Shown: positions 24,464-33,557, numbered from the stretch's first letter. The stretch is DNA of 64,000 bases from Prauserella marina (GCF_002240355.1 NZ_CP016353.1:1290501-1354500), one strand, 5' to 3'. Notes: generated from the sequence alone by a model not told the origin. Numbers and translations: made by a program.

Positions 24464-26431
24464 TCATAGTGCCACCGCCGCCCGGTGCCCCTCGGCGATC
24501 GCGGCGTCCGCTCTGCGCGGCGTGACACAGTCACCGGCCCTGACGACCTCGAACTTCGCCGAACCGGACAGTTCGTGCCACAGGGTGTCCTCCGGCTCCT
24601 GATGCGTCGCGCACACCACCCAGTCGAAGCACGCGTCGGTGGTCGCTCCGGTGGTGTGCCTCAGCACGCGCAGCCGCACTCCGCCGGTGTCGCGCGTCGC
24701 GGACAGGATCACTTCCTCCGTGTCCTGGACGATGCCCTTCGCCTCGGCGCGCACTGAGAAGGTCTCCATGTCGAGGGTGAGGGCGAGGTCCTGCCCGACG
24801 ACAAGGCCGGGGGTCGACATCCGCACCGCGCAGCCACGGTCGGCGAGGAGTTCGGCCACCGATGTCGCCTGGTGGAAACCGAGGTCGTCGACGACGAGTA
24901 CCCGGCCTTCCGGGGCCGCCCTTCCTTCCAGGACGTCCCGCACGTCCACGATCCTGCCGAGTTCGCCTGCCCAGTGCGGTCGCCGTGGTCTGGCACCGGT
25001 GGCCAGCACGACGGCTTCCGGCGCGAGCGCCGCGATGCTCTCGGCCGTCGCGGTGAAGCCGGTTCTGACGTCGACTCCCTCACGCAGGCACTCGGTGAGG
25101 GAGGTACTGACGAGGTCGAGGAATTCGGCCCTGCTCGGCGCGCGGGCCGCGATCGCGACCTGGCCGCCGGTCGCGGCCAGCCGTTCGAGCAGCGTCACCT
25201 GGTGGCCCCTGCTCGCGGCGGTCGCCGCGGTCCGCAAACCGGCGGGCCCGCCACCGACGACGACCACCCTGCGGCCCCTGCGGCGCGGCGGCGGCAGTGG
25301 CACGCTTTCCTTGCCGGTGCGCGGGTTCTCGACACAGCCGAGGTCCCGGTTGAGCCCTACTCTGCCGACGCATTCCTGGTTGCACGAAAGGCAGGTCCGG
25401 ATGGCCCCGGAGTGTCCCGAGCGCGCTTTCGCGGCGAAGTCGGCGTCGGCGATCTGTCCTCGAACGACACCGATCAGGTCGGCTTTCCCTTCGGCGAGCG
25501 CCTTTTCCGCCTGCTCGGGGTCCTTGAAGCGGCCGACGCCGACGACAGGCAGCTCGACGGTGTCGCGGATGGCGCTGGAGATGTAGGTCGCGTAGCCGCG
25601 AGGGATGCCCATCGAGGCTTCGATGAGGTAGAGCGTCGAGGTCGCGACACCGATCGAGGTGTTGACGTAGTCGACGCCGCCAGTGGCCTCCGCCCATCCG
25701 GCGACGTCGATGGCTTCCGGGAGGGTGATTCCGCCTTCGACGAGTTCGTCGCCGCACAGCCGGATCCCGAGTGCCATGTCCGCTCCGATGGCTTCCCGCA
25801 CGGCGGCGACGAGGCGAAGCAGCAGCCGGGCCCTGTTCCACAGCGAGCCGCCGTACTCGTCGGTGCGGATGTTCGTGGCCGGGGCGAGAAATCCCCGCAC
25901 GATCGAGGATTGCGAGCATTGGATCTCGACTCCGTCGAAGCCGCCTCGTCGGCAGTGCGCCGCGACCGTCGCGTAACCGGCGACGATGTCGTCGATGTCG
26001 GCGGCGGTGGCCTCGCGCGGAACCTCGCGGAACACCGGATCGGGCACGGGGGAGGGCGCCACTAGCGGTAGCCGCGAGTACAGGCCCGACGACTGGCCGC
26101 CGTTGTGGTTGAGCTGCGCGAAGATCGGTGTTCCGTGTGCGTGCACGGCATCGGTGATCCGCCGGTAGCCCTCGATCACCTCGGGCAGGTGACCTCGGAT
26201 GAGCTTTTCGTAGGGCCGGTCGGCGGGGTGGGTCGAATGTTCCTCGGTGATGATCAGCCCGGCGCCCCCTGCCGCGCGCGCCGCGTAGTAGGCGGCGTGC
26301 CGCGCGGTCGGCAGCCCGCCTGCCCCGCCGCCCGCGTAGTTCGTCAGGTGTGCCGAGAAGACGATCCGGTTGGCCAGGGTCACCGGCCCGATCCGCAGCG
26401 GGGAGAACAGGTGCGGATACCACTTGCTCAT
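24464..26431 (-). CDS. Mycofactocin-system FadH/OYE-family oxidoreductase 2
   Basis: This 655-aa flavoprotein has the 2,4-dienoyl-CoA reductase (FadH) layout: an N-terminal Old Yellow Enzyme TIM barrel binding FMN (residues about 1-340), a [4Fe-4S] motif C347-x2-C350-x3-C354-x11-C366, and a C-terminal FAD/NAD(P)-binding region starting at VVVVGGGPAGL (about residue 390). All four cysteines are present. Proteins of this type occur in pairs in many actinobacterial mycofactocin loci. Their role is not established. The segment that carries the active-site Tyr in FadH reads EIQCSQSSIVRGF here, without that Tyr. It overlaps OYE1 upstream and the SDR downstream by 4 bp. Confidence 0.85.
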   Translation of the reverse strand: MSKWYPHLFSPLRIGPVTLANRIVFSAHLTNYAGGGAGGLPTARHAAYYAARAAGGAGLIITEEHSTHPADRPYEKLIRGHLPEVIEGYRRITDAVHAHGTPIFAQLNHNGGQSSGLYSRLPLVAPSPVPDPVFREVPREATAADIDDIVAGYATVAAHCRRGGFDGVEIQCSQSSIVRGFLAPATNIRTDEYGGSLWNRARLLLRLVAAVREAIGADMALGIRLCGDELVEGGITLPEAIDVAGWAEATGGVDYVNTSIGVATSTLYLIEASMGIPRGYATYISSAIRDTVELPVVGVGRFKDPEQAEKALAEGKADLIGVVRGQIADADFAAKARSGHSGAIRTCLSCNQECVGRVGLNRDLGCVENPRTGKESVPLPPPRRRGRRVVVVGGGPAGLRTAATAASRGHQVTLLERLAATGGQVAIAARAPSRAEFLDLVSTSLTECLREGVDVRTGFTATAESIAALAPEAVVLATGARPRRPHWAGELGRIVDVRDVLEGRAAPEGRVLVVDDLGFHQATSVAELLADRGCAVRMSTPGLVVGQDLALTLDMETFSVRAEAKGIVQDTEEVILSATRDTGGVRLRVLRHTTGATTDACFDWVVCATHQEPEDTLWHELSGSAKFEVVRAGDCVTPRRADAAIAEGHRAAVAL

Positions 26432-28365
26432 GCCGTCACCGTCCTCGCGCCGAGTTCCAGCGCCGCGCGCCGCCCTTCGAGGATCGCCTCGTGCACGGTG
26501 CGGGGCGCGACCCGGTCTCCTGCGAGTAGCGCGGAGGAAGGGAAAGCGCCGGGCCGGGGCAGCCGGTGTCCACAGTGGATCAACGTGGAGCAGGGAATAT
26601 CGGTCGCCGTCCCCGTGTACGCGTCGGTCACGACGACGTGCCCCGCGAACACTTCTCTCAGGACGCTGCGTTTGGCAAGCGTGACACCGGCTCGCCGCAA
26701 CCGGGCGGTGGCGTCGGCGAGGTCACCCGTCGGCGCGAGCCGGGTGCCGATCACCAGGTCCTGGCTGATGATCGTGGCCGCATGCCCTCGCGCCGCGACG
26801 AGTTCCGCGACACCGACTCCCACGGCGTCACCGACCGGGTCGTGCACCACGACCGGCCCGGGGCCGAGACCGCGCGGATCGCGGAGGAGCCCGACGACGT
26901 CGAGCACGACCGCGCCATCGTGCACGAGGTAGTTTCTCGGTCCCGCTACGGATCCCGTCGCGACGATGACGCCGGTCTTGTCGCCGAGATCCACCTCGGT
27001 CGAGGTGCTGACCTCGACACCCAGCCGGATCACCTCCCCGGCGAGCCAGTCCCTGAGCGCGCCGAGCCGCGCGCGCCCGGGGATCCTGGCCGCGACGTTC
27101 AGCATGCCGCCCAGTTCGGCTTCCCTTTCCACCAGCCGGACGTCGTGTCCCCGCAGGGCGAGCACCCGGGCCGCTTCCAGCCCGGCGGGACCGCCGCCGA
27201 CGACGAGCGCGCGGCGTGGTGGATCGGTTCCCTCGGAGGGAGGGTCGCCGGTCTCGTGCCCGCTGCGCGGGTCGCCGATACAGCTCACCACGGGATTGCG
27301 GACGTCCCTGACCCCGCATTTCTGGTTGGTCAGCGTGCACGGCCTGATCCGTTCGGGCGAGCCGAGCTTGGCGACGAAGTCGGCGTCGGCGATGTGCGCC
27401 CTGGTCAGTTCGACCAGATCGGCGACGCCGTCGGCGATCGCCGAGGCAGCCTGTTCCGGATCGACGACCGAGCCCTGCAACACGACCGCCGCCGCGCCGG
27501 AGACCGCTTCTCTGACGTCCCGGCACAGCCCGATGTTGAAGCCGGGTTCGGTGTGCGAATCGGGTCTCGCCGTCGCCAAGGCCGAACCTCGTACGACCGT
27601 GAGGTAGTCGATGTTTCCCGAGTCTCCTACGAGGCGAGCGGCGATGCCGGGCGCCTGCTCCGGCGTGATCCCTGCCCACGGCGCGAGTTCGTCGCACGAG
27701 AGCCGGAGGCCGAGGACCCGGCCCTCCCCGATGCGCTTCCTCACCGAGGAGAGCACCTCGCGAAGCAGCGCGGTCCTATCGGTCCCGTAGGCGTCGTTTC
27801 GCTGGTTGGTGAGTCCGGAAAGGAACTGGCGCAACAGCGCGTACTGGCCCGCATCGACCTCCACACCATCCACATCGGACTCGACGGCAATGCGTGCCGC
27901 TTCGTCGAAGCCGTCGATCAGCGCGCGGATGTGCGCGGCCTCCATCTCCATCGGCAGCTCGCGGCTGGCGACGTCGGGGACCCGCGACGGTGCCCACAGT
28001 GCCTGCTGGGAGTAGGCGGAGGTGCCCTGCGAGCCGGTGTGCCCGATGCTCGCGACGACGAGTGCCCCATGAGGGCGGCAGGCCCGCGTGATCGCCGTCC
28101 AGCCCGGCCCGCACTCGGCGGCGAGCGGGGCACGTTCGTAGGGCCAGTCCGATTCGTGCACGCTCGCGGTCTCGGTGACGATGACGCCGCAGCCGCCCTC
28201 GGCTCTGCGCTCGTAGTAGGCGACGTGTGCCTCGCCGATGGCTCTTCCGGTGCCGAGGTTCGTCACGTGCGGGCCGAACAGCGTCCGCGAGGCAGCCCTT
28301 CGCCCCGCGAGCCGCAGCGGCAGGGTCAATGGCCGGAGGCCGGTGTCCTGAGTGGAGTGGGTCAC
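26428..28365 (-). CDS. Mycofactocin-system FadH/OYE-family oxidoreductase 1, with one Fe-S cysteine replaced
   Basis: This 645-aa protein has the same three-part layout as OYE2: FMN-binding OYE barrel, Fe-S segment, and C-terminal FAD/NAD(P) domain (LVVGGGPAGLEAARVLALRG). The Fe-S segment is C343-x2-T346-x3-C350-x11-C362, so the second ligand is Thr instead of Cys. Either the cluster is altered or lost, or another residue takes its place. The FadH-type catalytic region reads EVDAGQYALLRQF, with a Tyr shifted by one position. The GTG at 28365 is chosen as the start because the OYE barrel follows at once; the open frame continues 83 codons up through Arg/Ser-rich sequence overlapping mftC. It lies 43 bp after mftC and overlaps OYE2 by 4 bp. 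Confidence 0.83.
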   Translation of the reverse strand: MTHSTQDTGLRPLTLPLRLAGRRAASRTLFGPHVTNLGTGRAIGEAHVAYYERRAEGGCGVIVTETASVHESDWPYERAPLAAECGPGWTAITRACRPHGALVVASIGHTGSQGTSAYSQQALWAPSRVPDVASRELPMEMEAAHIRALIDGFDEAARIAVESDVDGVEVDAGQYALLRQFLSGLTNQRNDAYGTDRTALLREVLSSVRKRIGEGRVLGLRLSCDELAPWAGITPEQAPGIAARLVGDSGNIDYLTVVRGSALATARPDSHTEPGFNIGLCRDVREAVSGAAAVVLQGSVVDPEQAASAIADGVADLVELTRAHIADADFVAKLGSPERIRPCTLTNQKCGVRDVRNPVVSCIGDPRSGHETGDPPSEGTDPPRRALVVGGGPAGLEAARVLALRGHDVRLVEREAELGGMLNVAARIPGRARLGALRDWLAGEVIRLGVEVSTSTEVDLGDKTGVIVATGSVAGPRNYLVHDGAVVLDVVGLLRDPRGLGPGPVVVHDPVGDAVGVGVAELVAARGHAATIISQDLVIGTRLAPTGDLADATARLRRAGVTLAKRSVLREVFAGHVVVTDAYTGTATDIPCSTLIHCGHRLPRPGAFPSSALLAGDRVAPRTVHEAILEGRRAALELGARTVTA

Positions 28366-28408
28366 CGGCCGCGATTCCCGCGAGCAGCCGGTGACCTCCC
28401 GCGAGGAA

Positions 28409-29617
28409 TCAAGGACGGAAGCCCGCGAGCGGGCTCGTGTCGCATGCTCGGTCGGGAAGCAGGTCCGGTTCGGGAGGGCCCCAGCCGATCGCGACCGGAA
28501 CCTGCTTCGCCCGCGCCGCTTTCTTTCCCCGCCGCGAGTGGTCCTTGTCCGGCTTCGGTAGGTCGGTTCCACCTCCGACGAGCGCCAGCGCCCTCTCCCC
28601 GTTTCCCTTGACACACTCGGGGTCGGGGCCGTCGAGGGGGATTCCGGTGAAGAACTTCGCGGCCATGCACCCGCCCTGGCACGAGTCGTAGGCGGAACAC
28701 GATGTGCACGCGCCGCCGGTCTGCGGGGCGCGCAGCCGGTCGAACAGTTCCGACGTCCGCCAGACGGAGGTGAAGCCGCCCTCGTCGCGCACGTTGCCCG
28801 CGAGGAATTCGTCGTGAATGGCGAACGGGCAGGCGTAGACGTCGCCGATCGGGTCGATCAGGCAGACGACCCTGCCGGCTCCGCACAGGTTCAGGCCGGG
28901 CAACGGGGTGGAGCCGAGCGCGTTGAGGTGGAAGAACGAGTCGCCGGTGAGCACGTTGTCACCGTTGCCGACCAGCCACTCGTACAGCGTGAGTTGTTGA
29001 TCGGCGCTCGGGTGCAGCTCGTCCCAGGTGTCGGCGCCCCTGCCGGACGGGCGGAGCCTCGTGATCCGCAACTGTGCCTTGTATTCGTCGGCGAGGCGTT
29101 TGAAGTCGTCGAGCTGGCCCACGTTGTGCCGTGTCATCACGACACTGATCTTGAAGTTGGTGAAGCCCGCGTCGCGCAGGTTCTCCATGGCCTTGACGGC
29201 GGTGTCGAAGGAGCCCTTACCGCGTACGTGGTCGTTGACCTCGGCCGTGGCCCCGTCGAGCGAAAGCTGCACGTCGACGTAGTCGGTCGCGGCGAGCCAG
29301 CGCGCTCGCTCGGGCGTGATCCGAACGCCGTTGGTGGAGAACTTGACTCCCACCTGGTGATCGACGGCGTATTCGACGAGCTCCCAGAAGTCCGCGCGGA
29401 CCGTGGGCTCGCCGCCGCCGATGTTGACGTAGAAGACCTGCAACCGCTGTAGCTCGTCGATGACGGCCTTGCATTCCTCAGTGGACAGTTCACGGGGATC
29501 GCGGCGGCCCGACGAGGAAAGGCAGTGAACACAGGAAAGGTTGCAGGCGTAGGTCAATTCCCAGGTCAAACAGATGGGCGCGTCGAGGCCGTGCTGGAAA
29601 TGCTCGACCAACTTCAT
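28409..29617 (-). CDS. mftC: Mycofactocin radical SAM maturase MftC
   Basis: MftC is a radical SAM enzyme that oxidatively decarboxylates the C-terminal Tyr of MftA and then forms a C-C bond with the adjacent Val. The 402-aa protein has the SAM-binding CxxxCxxC motif as C25-x3-C29-x2-C32 (TYACNLSCVHC), GGGEPTVR, and a C-terminal SPASM region with further cysteines: CGAGRVVCLIDPIGDVYACPF and CTSCSAYDSCQGGC, both auxiliary cluster ligands. The C-terminal 50 residues are charged and poorly conserved. Its start overlaps the mftB stop (ATGA). The match to the family is complete. Confidence 0.95.
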   Translation of the reverse strand: MKLVEHFQHGLDAPICLTWELTYACNLSCVHCLSSSGRRDPRELSTEECKAVIDELQRLQVFYVNIGGGEPTVRADFWELVEYAVDHQVGVKFSTNGVRITPERARWLAATDYVDVQLSLDGATAEVNDHVRGKGSFDTAVKAMENLRDAGFTNFKISVVMTRHNVGQLDDFKRLADEYKAQLRITRLRPSGRGADTWDELHPSADQQLTLYEWLVGNGDNVLTGDSFFHLNALGSTPLPGLNLCGAGRVVCLIDPIGDVYACPFAIHDEFLAGNVRDEGGFTSVWRTSELFDRLRAPQTGGACTSCSAYDSCQGGCMAAKFFTGIPLDGPDPECVKGNGERALALVGGGTDLPKPDKDHSRRGKKAARAKQVPVAIGWGPPEPDLLPDRACDTSPLAGFRP

Positions 29618-29898
29618 GAGTCACCTCTGGATTCGATCGTGCCCGCCGACAGCAATCCGGCGAGCGCGTCCAGATAGCGCGGATGTTGCGCGTCGGGGAC
29701 GCCCGCGGCGCCGAGCGTGGTCAGGGCGTCAGGCTGGTTCTCCAGATCGCGTACGACGTCGACGAGTAACTGGGTCTTGAGGAAGGAGAGTTTCCGGGTG
29801 GTGAAGTCGTACACGAGGGCGCCGAACGGTTCCGGCCGCAACGCCACGCCGGAGCTGAGGCGGTACGGCCGGCCCGCTTCGAACGGCTCAGTAGACAC
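29614..29898 (-). CDS. mftB: Mycofactocin RiPP recognition chaperone MftB
   Basis: MftB is the RRE (PqqD-like) protein that binds the MftA precursor and presents it to MftC. The 94-aa product has the MftB sequence from EPFEAGRPYRLSSGVALRP onwards, with GALVYDFTTRKLSFLK in the middle. The start is assigned to the GTG at 29898. The open frame reaches 29946, but those codons overlap mftA and do not resemble MftB. With this start mftB overlaps mftA by 11 bp, and its stop overlaps mftC by 4 bp, so the first three genes are tightly coupled. Confidence 0.92.
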   Translation of the reverse strand: MSTEPFEAGRPYRLSSGVALRPEPFGALVYDFTTRKLSFLKTQLLVDVVRDLENQPDALTTLGAAGVPDAQHPRYLDALAGLLSAGTIESRGDS

Positions 29899-29977
29899 CG
29901 CACATGCCGTCGATCGAAACTTCCTCGACGAGCAGATCTTCCTCAACGGTAACCTCTGTGGTTTCTGCTTCGTTCAT
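29888..29977 (-). CDS. mftA: Mycofactocin precursor peptide MftA, 29 aa
   Basis: This short gene encodes the ribosomal precursor of mycofactocin. It starts with ATG at 29977, preceded by a strong GAGGAGG ribosome-binding site, and stops with TGA at 29888-29890. The peptide is acidic (MNEAETTEV..., several Glu and Asp) and ends with the invariant IDGMCGVY core; the last Val-Tyr becomes the redox-active part of the cofactor after MftC and MftE action. The first gene of the operon, it overlaps mftB by 11 bp. It is divergent from mftR. Confidence 0.97.
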   Translation of the reverse strand: MNEAETTEVTVEEDLLVEEVSIDGMCGVY

Positions 29978-30024
29978 CGCAGCGCCTCCTCGTCGAGTGG
30001 GGTGACCCGTGAACGCGAGAGTAA

Positions 30025-30039
30025 TGGCACCCAGTGCCA
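30025..30039. promoter_or_regulatory. Candidate MftR operator between mftA and mftR
   Basis: TGGCAC-CCA-GTGCCA is a 15-bp dyad with perfect 6-bp arms, in the 75-bp gap between the divergent mftA (start 29977) and mftR (start 30053) genes. Its place is right for binding by MftR and control of both promoters. MftR is known in mycobacteria to repress the mft operon and to respond to acyl-CoAs. The exact operator is inferred from the palindrome only. Confidence 0.5.
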
Positions 30040-30052
30040 AATGGAAGGGGTC

Positions 30053-30691
30053 ATGGTCACCAGTCCGCCAGAACTACCCGTTCGGCCGGGGAGGCGTCGT
30101 TCCACGAGCCGACAACAACTCGAAAGTGTCGCCTTCGAGTTGTTCGAGCTGCACGGATTCGACGCGACCACCGTCGATGACATCGCCAAGGGCGCGGGTA
30201 TCGGGAGGCGCACCTTCTTCCGGTACTTCGAATCGAAAAACGATGTCGTGTGGGGCGCTTTCAGCGAACAACTCGACCGCATGCGCCTGCAATTCGACAG
30301 CCGTCCCGCCGACGAGCCGCTCATGGCGTCGTTGCGTGCGGTCGTGGTCGAGTTCAACAGGGTCGAGCCCGAGGAGGAGCCGCGCCACCGCAGGCGCATG
30401 GAACTGATCCTGCGCGTTCCCGCCCTGCTCGCGCATTCAACCCTCCGCTACGGCGAATGGCGGGACGTCGTCGCCGAGTTCGCGGCGGGAAGGCTCGGCG
30501 AGCGGCCGGAATCGCTGCGCCCGCAAGCCATCGCCCACGCCGCGCTCGGCGTGGCGCTTGCCGGATACCAGCACTGGCTCGGCGAAGGCGGCGTCGAGCG
30601 GGTCGCGCTGTGCGACGTCCTCGACGCCGCCTTCGCCGACCTCGCGGAAGGGTTCGCTCCGCCTCCCGGAGAACCTACGCGGGAGGCTTGA
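30053..30691 (+). CDS. mftR: Mycofactocin system TetR-family regulator MftR
   Basis: This 212-aa regulator has an N-terminal TetR HTH: RQQLESVAFELFELHGFDATTVDDIAKGAGIGRRTFFRYFESK (in parts), followed by a helical ligand-binding domain. It is divergent from mftA, the normal place for the TIGR03968-type mycofactocin regulator. The ATG at 30053 has GGAAGGGG 3-10 nt upstream and is preferred over the ATG at 30041. A palindromic operator candidate lies 14 bp before the start, suggesting autoregulation. Its 3' end overlaps the convergent GreA-like gene by 17 bp. Confidence 0.9.
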   Translation: MVTSPPELPVRPGRRRSTSRQQLESVAFELFELHGFDATTVDDIAKGAGIGRRTFFRYFESKNDVVWGAFSEQLDRMRLQFDSRPADEPLMASLRAVVVEFNRVEPEEEPRHRRRMELILRVPALLAHSTLRYGEWRDVVAEFAAGRLGERPESLRPQAIAHAALGVALAGYQHWLGEGGVERVALCDVLDAAFADLAEGFAPPPGEPTREA

Positions 30692-31136
30692 GCTCGACGA
30701 TCTCGGCGGAAGCCTCACCAGCCGGAGTGCGGTAGGTGAACTTGTCGCCCTTCTTGTGACCGGCGATGGCCTTGCCGAGCGGGCTGTCGGCGGTGAGCGC
30801 CGAAAGATCGTCACCCGCTTCCTCCGCGATCCCGACGACCACCATCTCCTCGACACTGCCGTCGGCGAACTTCAGCGTGACCTGGGTGCCGGAGGGCAAC
30901 GCGGAATCGGAATCCGGTATCGGCCCACCGTGCAGCAGGTCGGTGATTTCGGCGATCCGCTGGTCAAGCCGTGACGCGTGCTCGGCGCGGCCGAGCAATT
31001 CGGCCTGATCCGCGCTGTCGCCAAGCGGATCGTCGCCGAGCCGCGCCGCCAGCGCACTCCGTTGCTCTCGGATCTGTTCCAGCTCGTTCTCAAGCCGCTG
31101 GCGGGTGGCCGGGCTCAAGCCTCCGGTCGACGTCAT
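30675..31136 (-). CDS. GreA/GreB-family elongation factor-like protein
   Basis: This 153-aa protein has a short N-terminal coiled-coil (ATRQRLENELEQIREQRSALAARL) and the C-terminal GreA/GreB FKBP-like domain, with TLKFADGSVEEMVVVG, LTADSPLGKAIAGHKKGD and TPAGEASAEIVEL. It resembles the Rv3788-type actinobacterial factors, which bind RNA polymerase near the secondary channel but may not stimulate transcript cleavage. The coiled-coil tip carries DDPLGDSADQAELL, acidic residues that in true GreA promote cleavage. The ATG at 31136 is preferred over an open frame to 31172. It is downstream of tex on the same strand. Confidence 0.85.
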   Translation of the reverse strand: MTSTGGLSPATRQRLENELEQIREQRSALAARLGDDPLGDSADQAELLGRAEHASRLDQRIAEITDLLHGGPIPDSDSALPSGTQVTLKFADGSVEEMVVVGIAEEAGDDLSALTADSPLGKAIAGHKKGDKFTYRTPAGEASAEIVELKPPA

Positions 31137-31190
31137 CCGCCCATTGTCAGGCTTGACCGCCCGGCCCGCCACGTCATCGCGGGTCGCGTT

Positions 31191-33557
31191 TCACTTGCCG
31201 TATCCGGCCTTGCGCAACGCGTCGGCCATCGCACCACCAGCGGGGGCCTTGCGGTCATCGCGCTGCTTTCCGCCCTGCTGCTTGCCCTTGCGCTGGCCGC
31301 CCTGGCCCTGGTTGCCGGACCCGCGCTGCCCCTGCTGTCCGCTCTGTCCTCGCGGTCCGCCGCCGCGCTGCCCCTGACCGGGTGAGGTGTCGTCGTCGAG
31401 CCGCAGCGTCAGCGAGATCCGCTTCCTCGGCACGTCGACATCGAGCACCTTCACCTTGACCACGTCGCCCGGTTTGACGACCTCGCGCGGGTCCTTGACG
31501 AACGTGCGCGACATCGCGGAGACGTGCACGAGGCCGTCCTGGTGCACGCCGACATCGACGAAAGCACCGAACGCGGCGACGTTGGTGACGACGCCCTCCA
31601 GCGTCATCCCCTGCTTGAGGTCGCCCATCGTCTCGACGCCCTCGGCAAAGGTGGCCGTCGTGAACTCGGGCCTCGGGTCGCGTCCCGGCTTCTCCAGCTC
31701 GGCGAAGATGTCGGTGACGGTCGGCAGGCCGAAGGTGTCGTCGGCAAAGGTCTTCGGGTCGAGTCCACGCAGCGCCCTCGGATTGCCGATCAGCTCGGCG
31801 ATGCCGACCTTCGTCTCGTCCAGGATGCGATGCACCACCGGGTAGGACTCGGGGTGCACGCTGGAGGCGTCGAGCGGATCGTCGCCATCCGGGATCCGGA
31901 GGAAGCCCGCGCACTGCTCGAACGCCTTCGGCCCGAGCCGCGCCACCTCCTTGAGCGCGGTGCGGCTGCGGAACGGGCCGTTGCCGTCGCGGTGGGCGAC
32001 GATGTTCTCGGCGAGTCCCGTCCCGATGCCCGACACCCTGCTCAGCAGCGGAACCGAGGCCGTGTTCAGGTCGACGCCGACCGCGTTCACGCAGTCCTCG
32101 ACGACGGCGTCCAGCGAGCGCGAGAGCTTCGACTCGGCGAGGTCGTGCTGGTACTGACCGACACCGATCGACTTGGGATCGATCTTGACCAGCTCGGCGA
32201 GCGGGTCCTGTAGCCGCCTCGCGATCGACACCGCGCCGCGCAGCGACACGTCCATGCCCGGCAGTTCCTGGGACGCGTAGGCCGAGGCGGAATACACCGA
32301 AGCGCCCGCCTCGGAAACGACGATCTTCGTCAGCTTCAGCTCGGGACGCAGCTTCACCAGCTCGCCCGCGAGTTTGTCGGTTTCCCTCGAAGCGGTGCCG
32401 TTGCCGATCGCGATCAACTGCACGTTGTGCTCGCGGGCCAGCTTCTCCAGCTTGACGAGCGACTCGTCCCACTTCGACTGCGGCTTGTGCGGGAAGATCG
32501 TGTCGGTGGTGACGACCTTGCCGGTGCCGTCGACGATGGCGACCTTCACCCCGGTGCGGTAGCCGGGGTCGAGACCCATCGTCGCGCGGGTACCGGCGGG
32601 GGCGGCGAGCAGCAGGTCGCGCAGGTTGGCCGCGAACACCCGGACTGCCTCGTCCTCAGCCGCCTGACGCAGCCGCATCCGCAGGTCGATGCCGAGGTGA
32701 AGCAGGATCTTGGTCCGCCACGCCCAGCGCACCGTGTCCGACAACCACTTGTCGGCTGGCCTGCCCTCGTCGGACACCCCGAAACGGGCCGCGATACGAG
32801 TCTCGTAGTCGGCGCCCGGATTGTCCGACCCCGGCTCGCCCGGGTCGGTCGTCAGGTCGAGCACCTCTTCTTTCTCGCCCCTGAACAGGGCGAGGATGCG
32901 GTGCGAGGGCAGCTTGGTGAAGGGCTCGGCGAATTCGAAGTAGTCGGCGAACTTCGCGCCTTCGGTTTCCTTGCCCTGCCTGACCTTGGAGGTCACCCAG
33001 CCCCGCGTCCACATCCGCTCGCGCAGCTCGCCGATCAGGTCGGCATCCTCGGCGAACCGTTCGACGAGGATGGCGCGAGCACCGTCGAGCGCGGCGGCGG
33101 TGTCGGCGACCCCCTTCTCGGCGTCGACGAACACCGCGGCGGCTGCCTGCGGTTCCGTCGACGGATCGGAGAGCAGCCCGTCGGCAAGCGGTTCCAGCCC
33201 CGCTTCCCTCGCGATCTGGGCCTTGGTGCGCCGCTTGGGCTTGTACGGCAGGTAGATGTCTTCGAGGCGGGCCTTGGAGTCGGCCGCCATGATGCGGGCC
33301 TCCAGCGCCTCGTCCAGCTTGCCCTGTTCGCGGATCGAGTCGAGGATCGTCGTACGCCGTTCCTCAAGCTCACGCAAATAGCGGAGGCGTTCCTCCAGCG
33401 TGCGCAGTTGCGTGTCGTCGAGAGCTCCGGTCACTTCCTTGCGGTATCGCGCGATGAACGGCACGGTCGAGCCGCCGTCGAGCAAGCCGACAGCCGCCTG
33501 TACCTGCCCCGCGCCGACACCGAGCTCTTCGGCGATCTTCTGGTCAATGGACACCAT
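31191..33557 (-). CDS. tex: RNA-binding transcriptional accessory protein Tex
   Basis: This 788-aa protein matches the Tex family along its length: an N-terminal helical domain ([28 protein letters not shown] in pieces), a YqgF/RNase H-like region ([18 protein letters not shown]), helix-hairpin-helix motifs ([19 protein letters not shown]), and a C-terminal S1 RNA-binding domain ([31 protein letters not shown]). The last 70 residues are Gly/Gln/Arg-rich low complexity, likely RNA-binding. The ATG at 33557 starts at [14 protein letters not shown], the usual Tex N-terminus. It is divergent from ilvD. Confidence 0.93.
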   Translation of the reverse strand: MVSIDQKIAEELGVGAGQVQAAVGLLDGGSTVPFIARYRKEVTGALDDTQLRTLEERLRYLRELEERRTTILDSIREQGKLDEALEARIMAADSKARLEDIYLPYKPKRRTKAQIAREAGLEPLADGLLSDPSTEPQAAAAVFVDAEKGVADTAAALDGARAILVERFAEDADLIGELRERMWTRGWVTSKVRQGKETEGAKFADYFEFAEPFTKLPSHRILALFRGEKEEVLDLTTDPGEPGSDNPGADYETRIAARFGVSDEGRPADKWLSDTVRWAWRTKILLHLGIDLRMRLRQAAEDEAVRVFAANLRDLLLAAPAGTRATMGLDPGYRTGVKVAIVDGTGKVVTTDTIFPHKPQSKWDESLVKLEKLAREHNVQLIAIGNGTASRETDKLAGELVKLRPELKLTKIVVSEAGASVYSASAYASQELPGMDVSLRGAVSIARRLQDPLAELVKIDPKSIGVGQYQHDLAESKLSRSLDAVVEDCVNAVGVDLNTASVPLLSRVSGIGTGLAENIVAHRDGNGPFRSRTALKEVARLGPKAFEQCAGFLRIPDGDDPLDASSVHPESYPVVHRILDETKVGIAELIGNPRALRGLDPKTFADDTFGLPTVTDIFAELEKPGRDPRPEFTTATFAEGVETMGDLKQGMTLEGVVTNVAAFGAFVDVGVHQDGLVHVSAMSRTFVKDPREVVKPGDVVKVKVLDVDVPRKRISLTLRLDDDTSPGQGQRGGGPRGQSGQQGQRGSGNQGQGGQRKGKQQGGKQRDDRKAPAGGAMADALRKAGYGK

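Noticed and set aside
29899-29946. Longer mftB start
   Set aside because: These codons overlap mftA in another frame and do not resemble MftB; the family sequence begins near GTG 29898.
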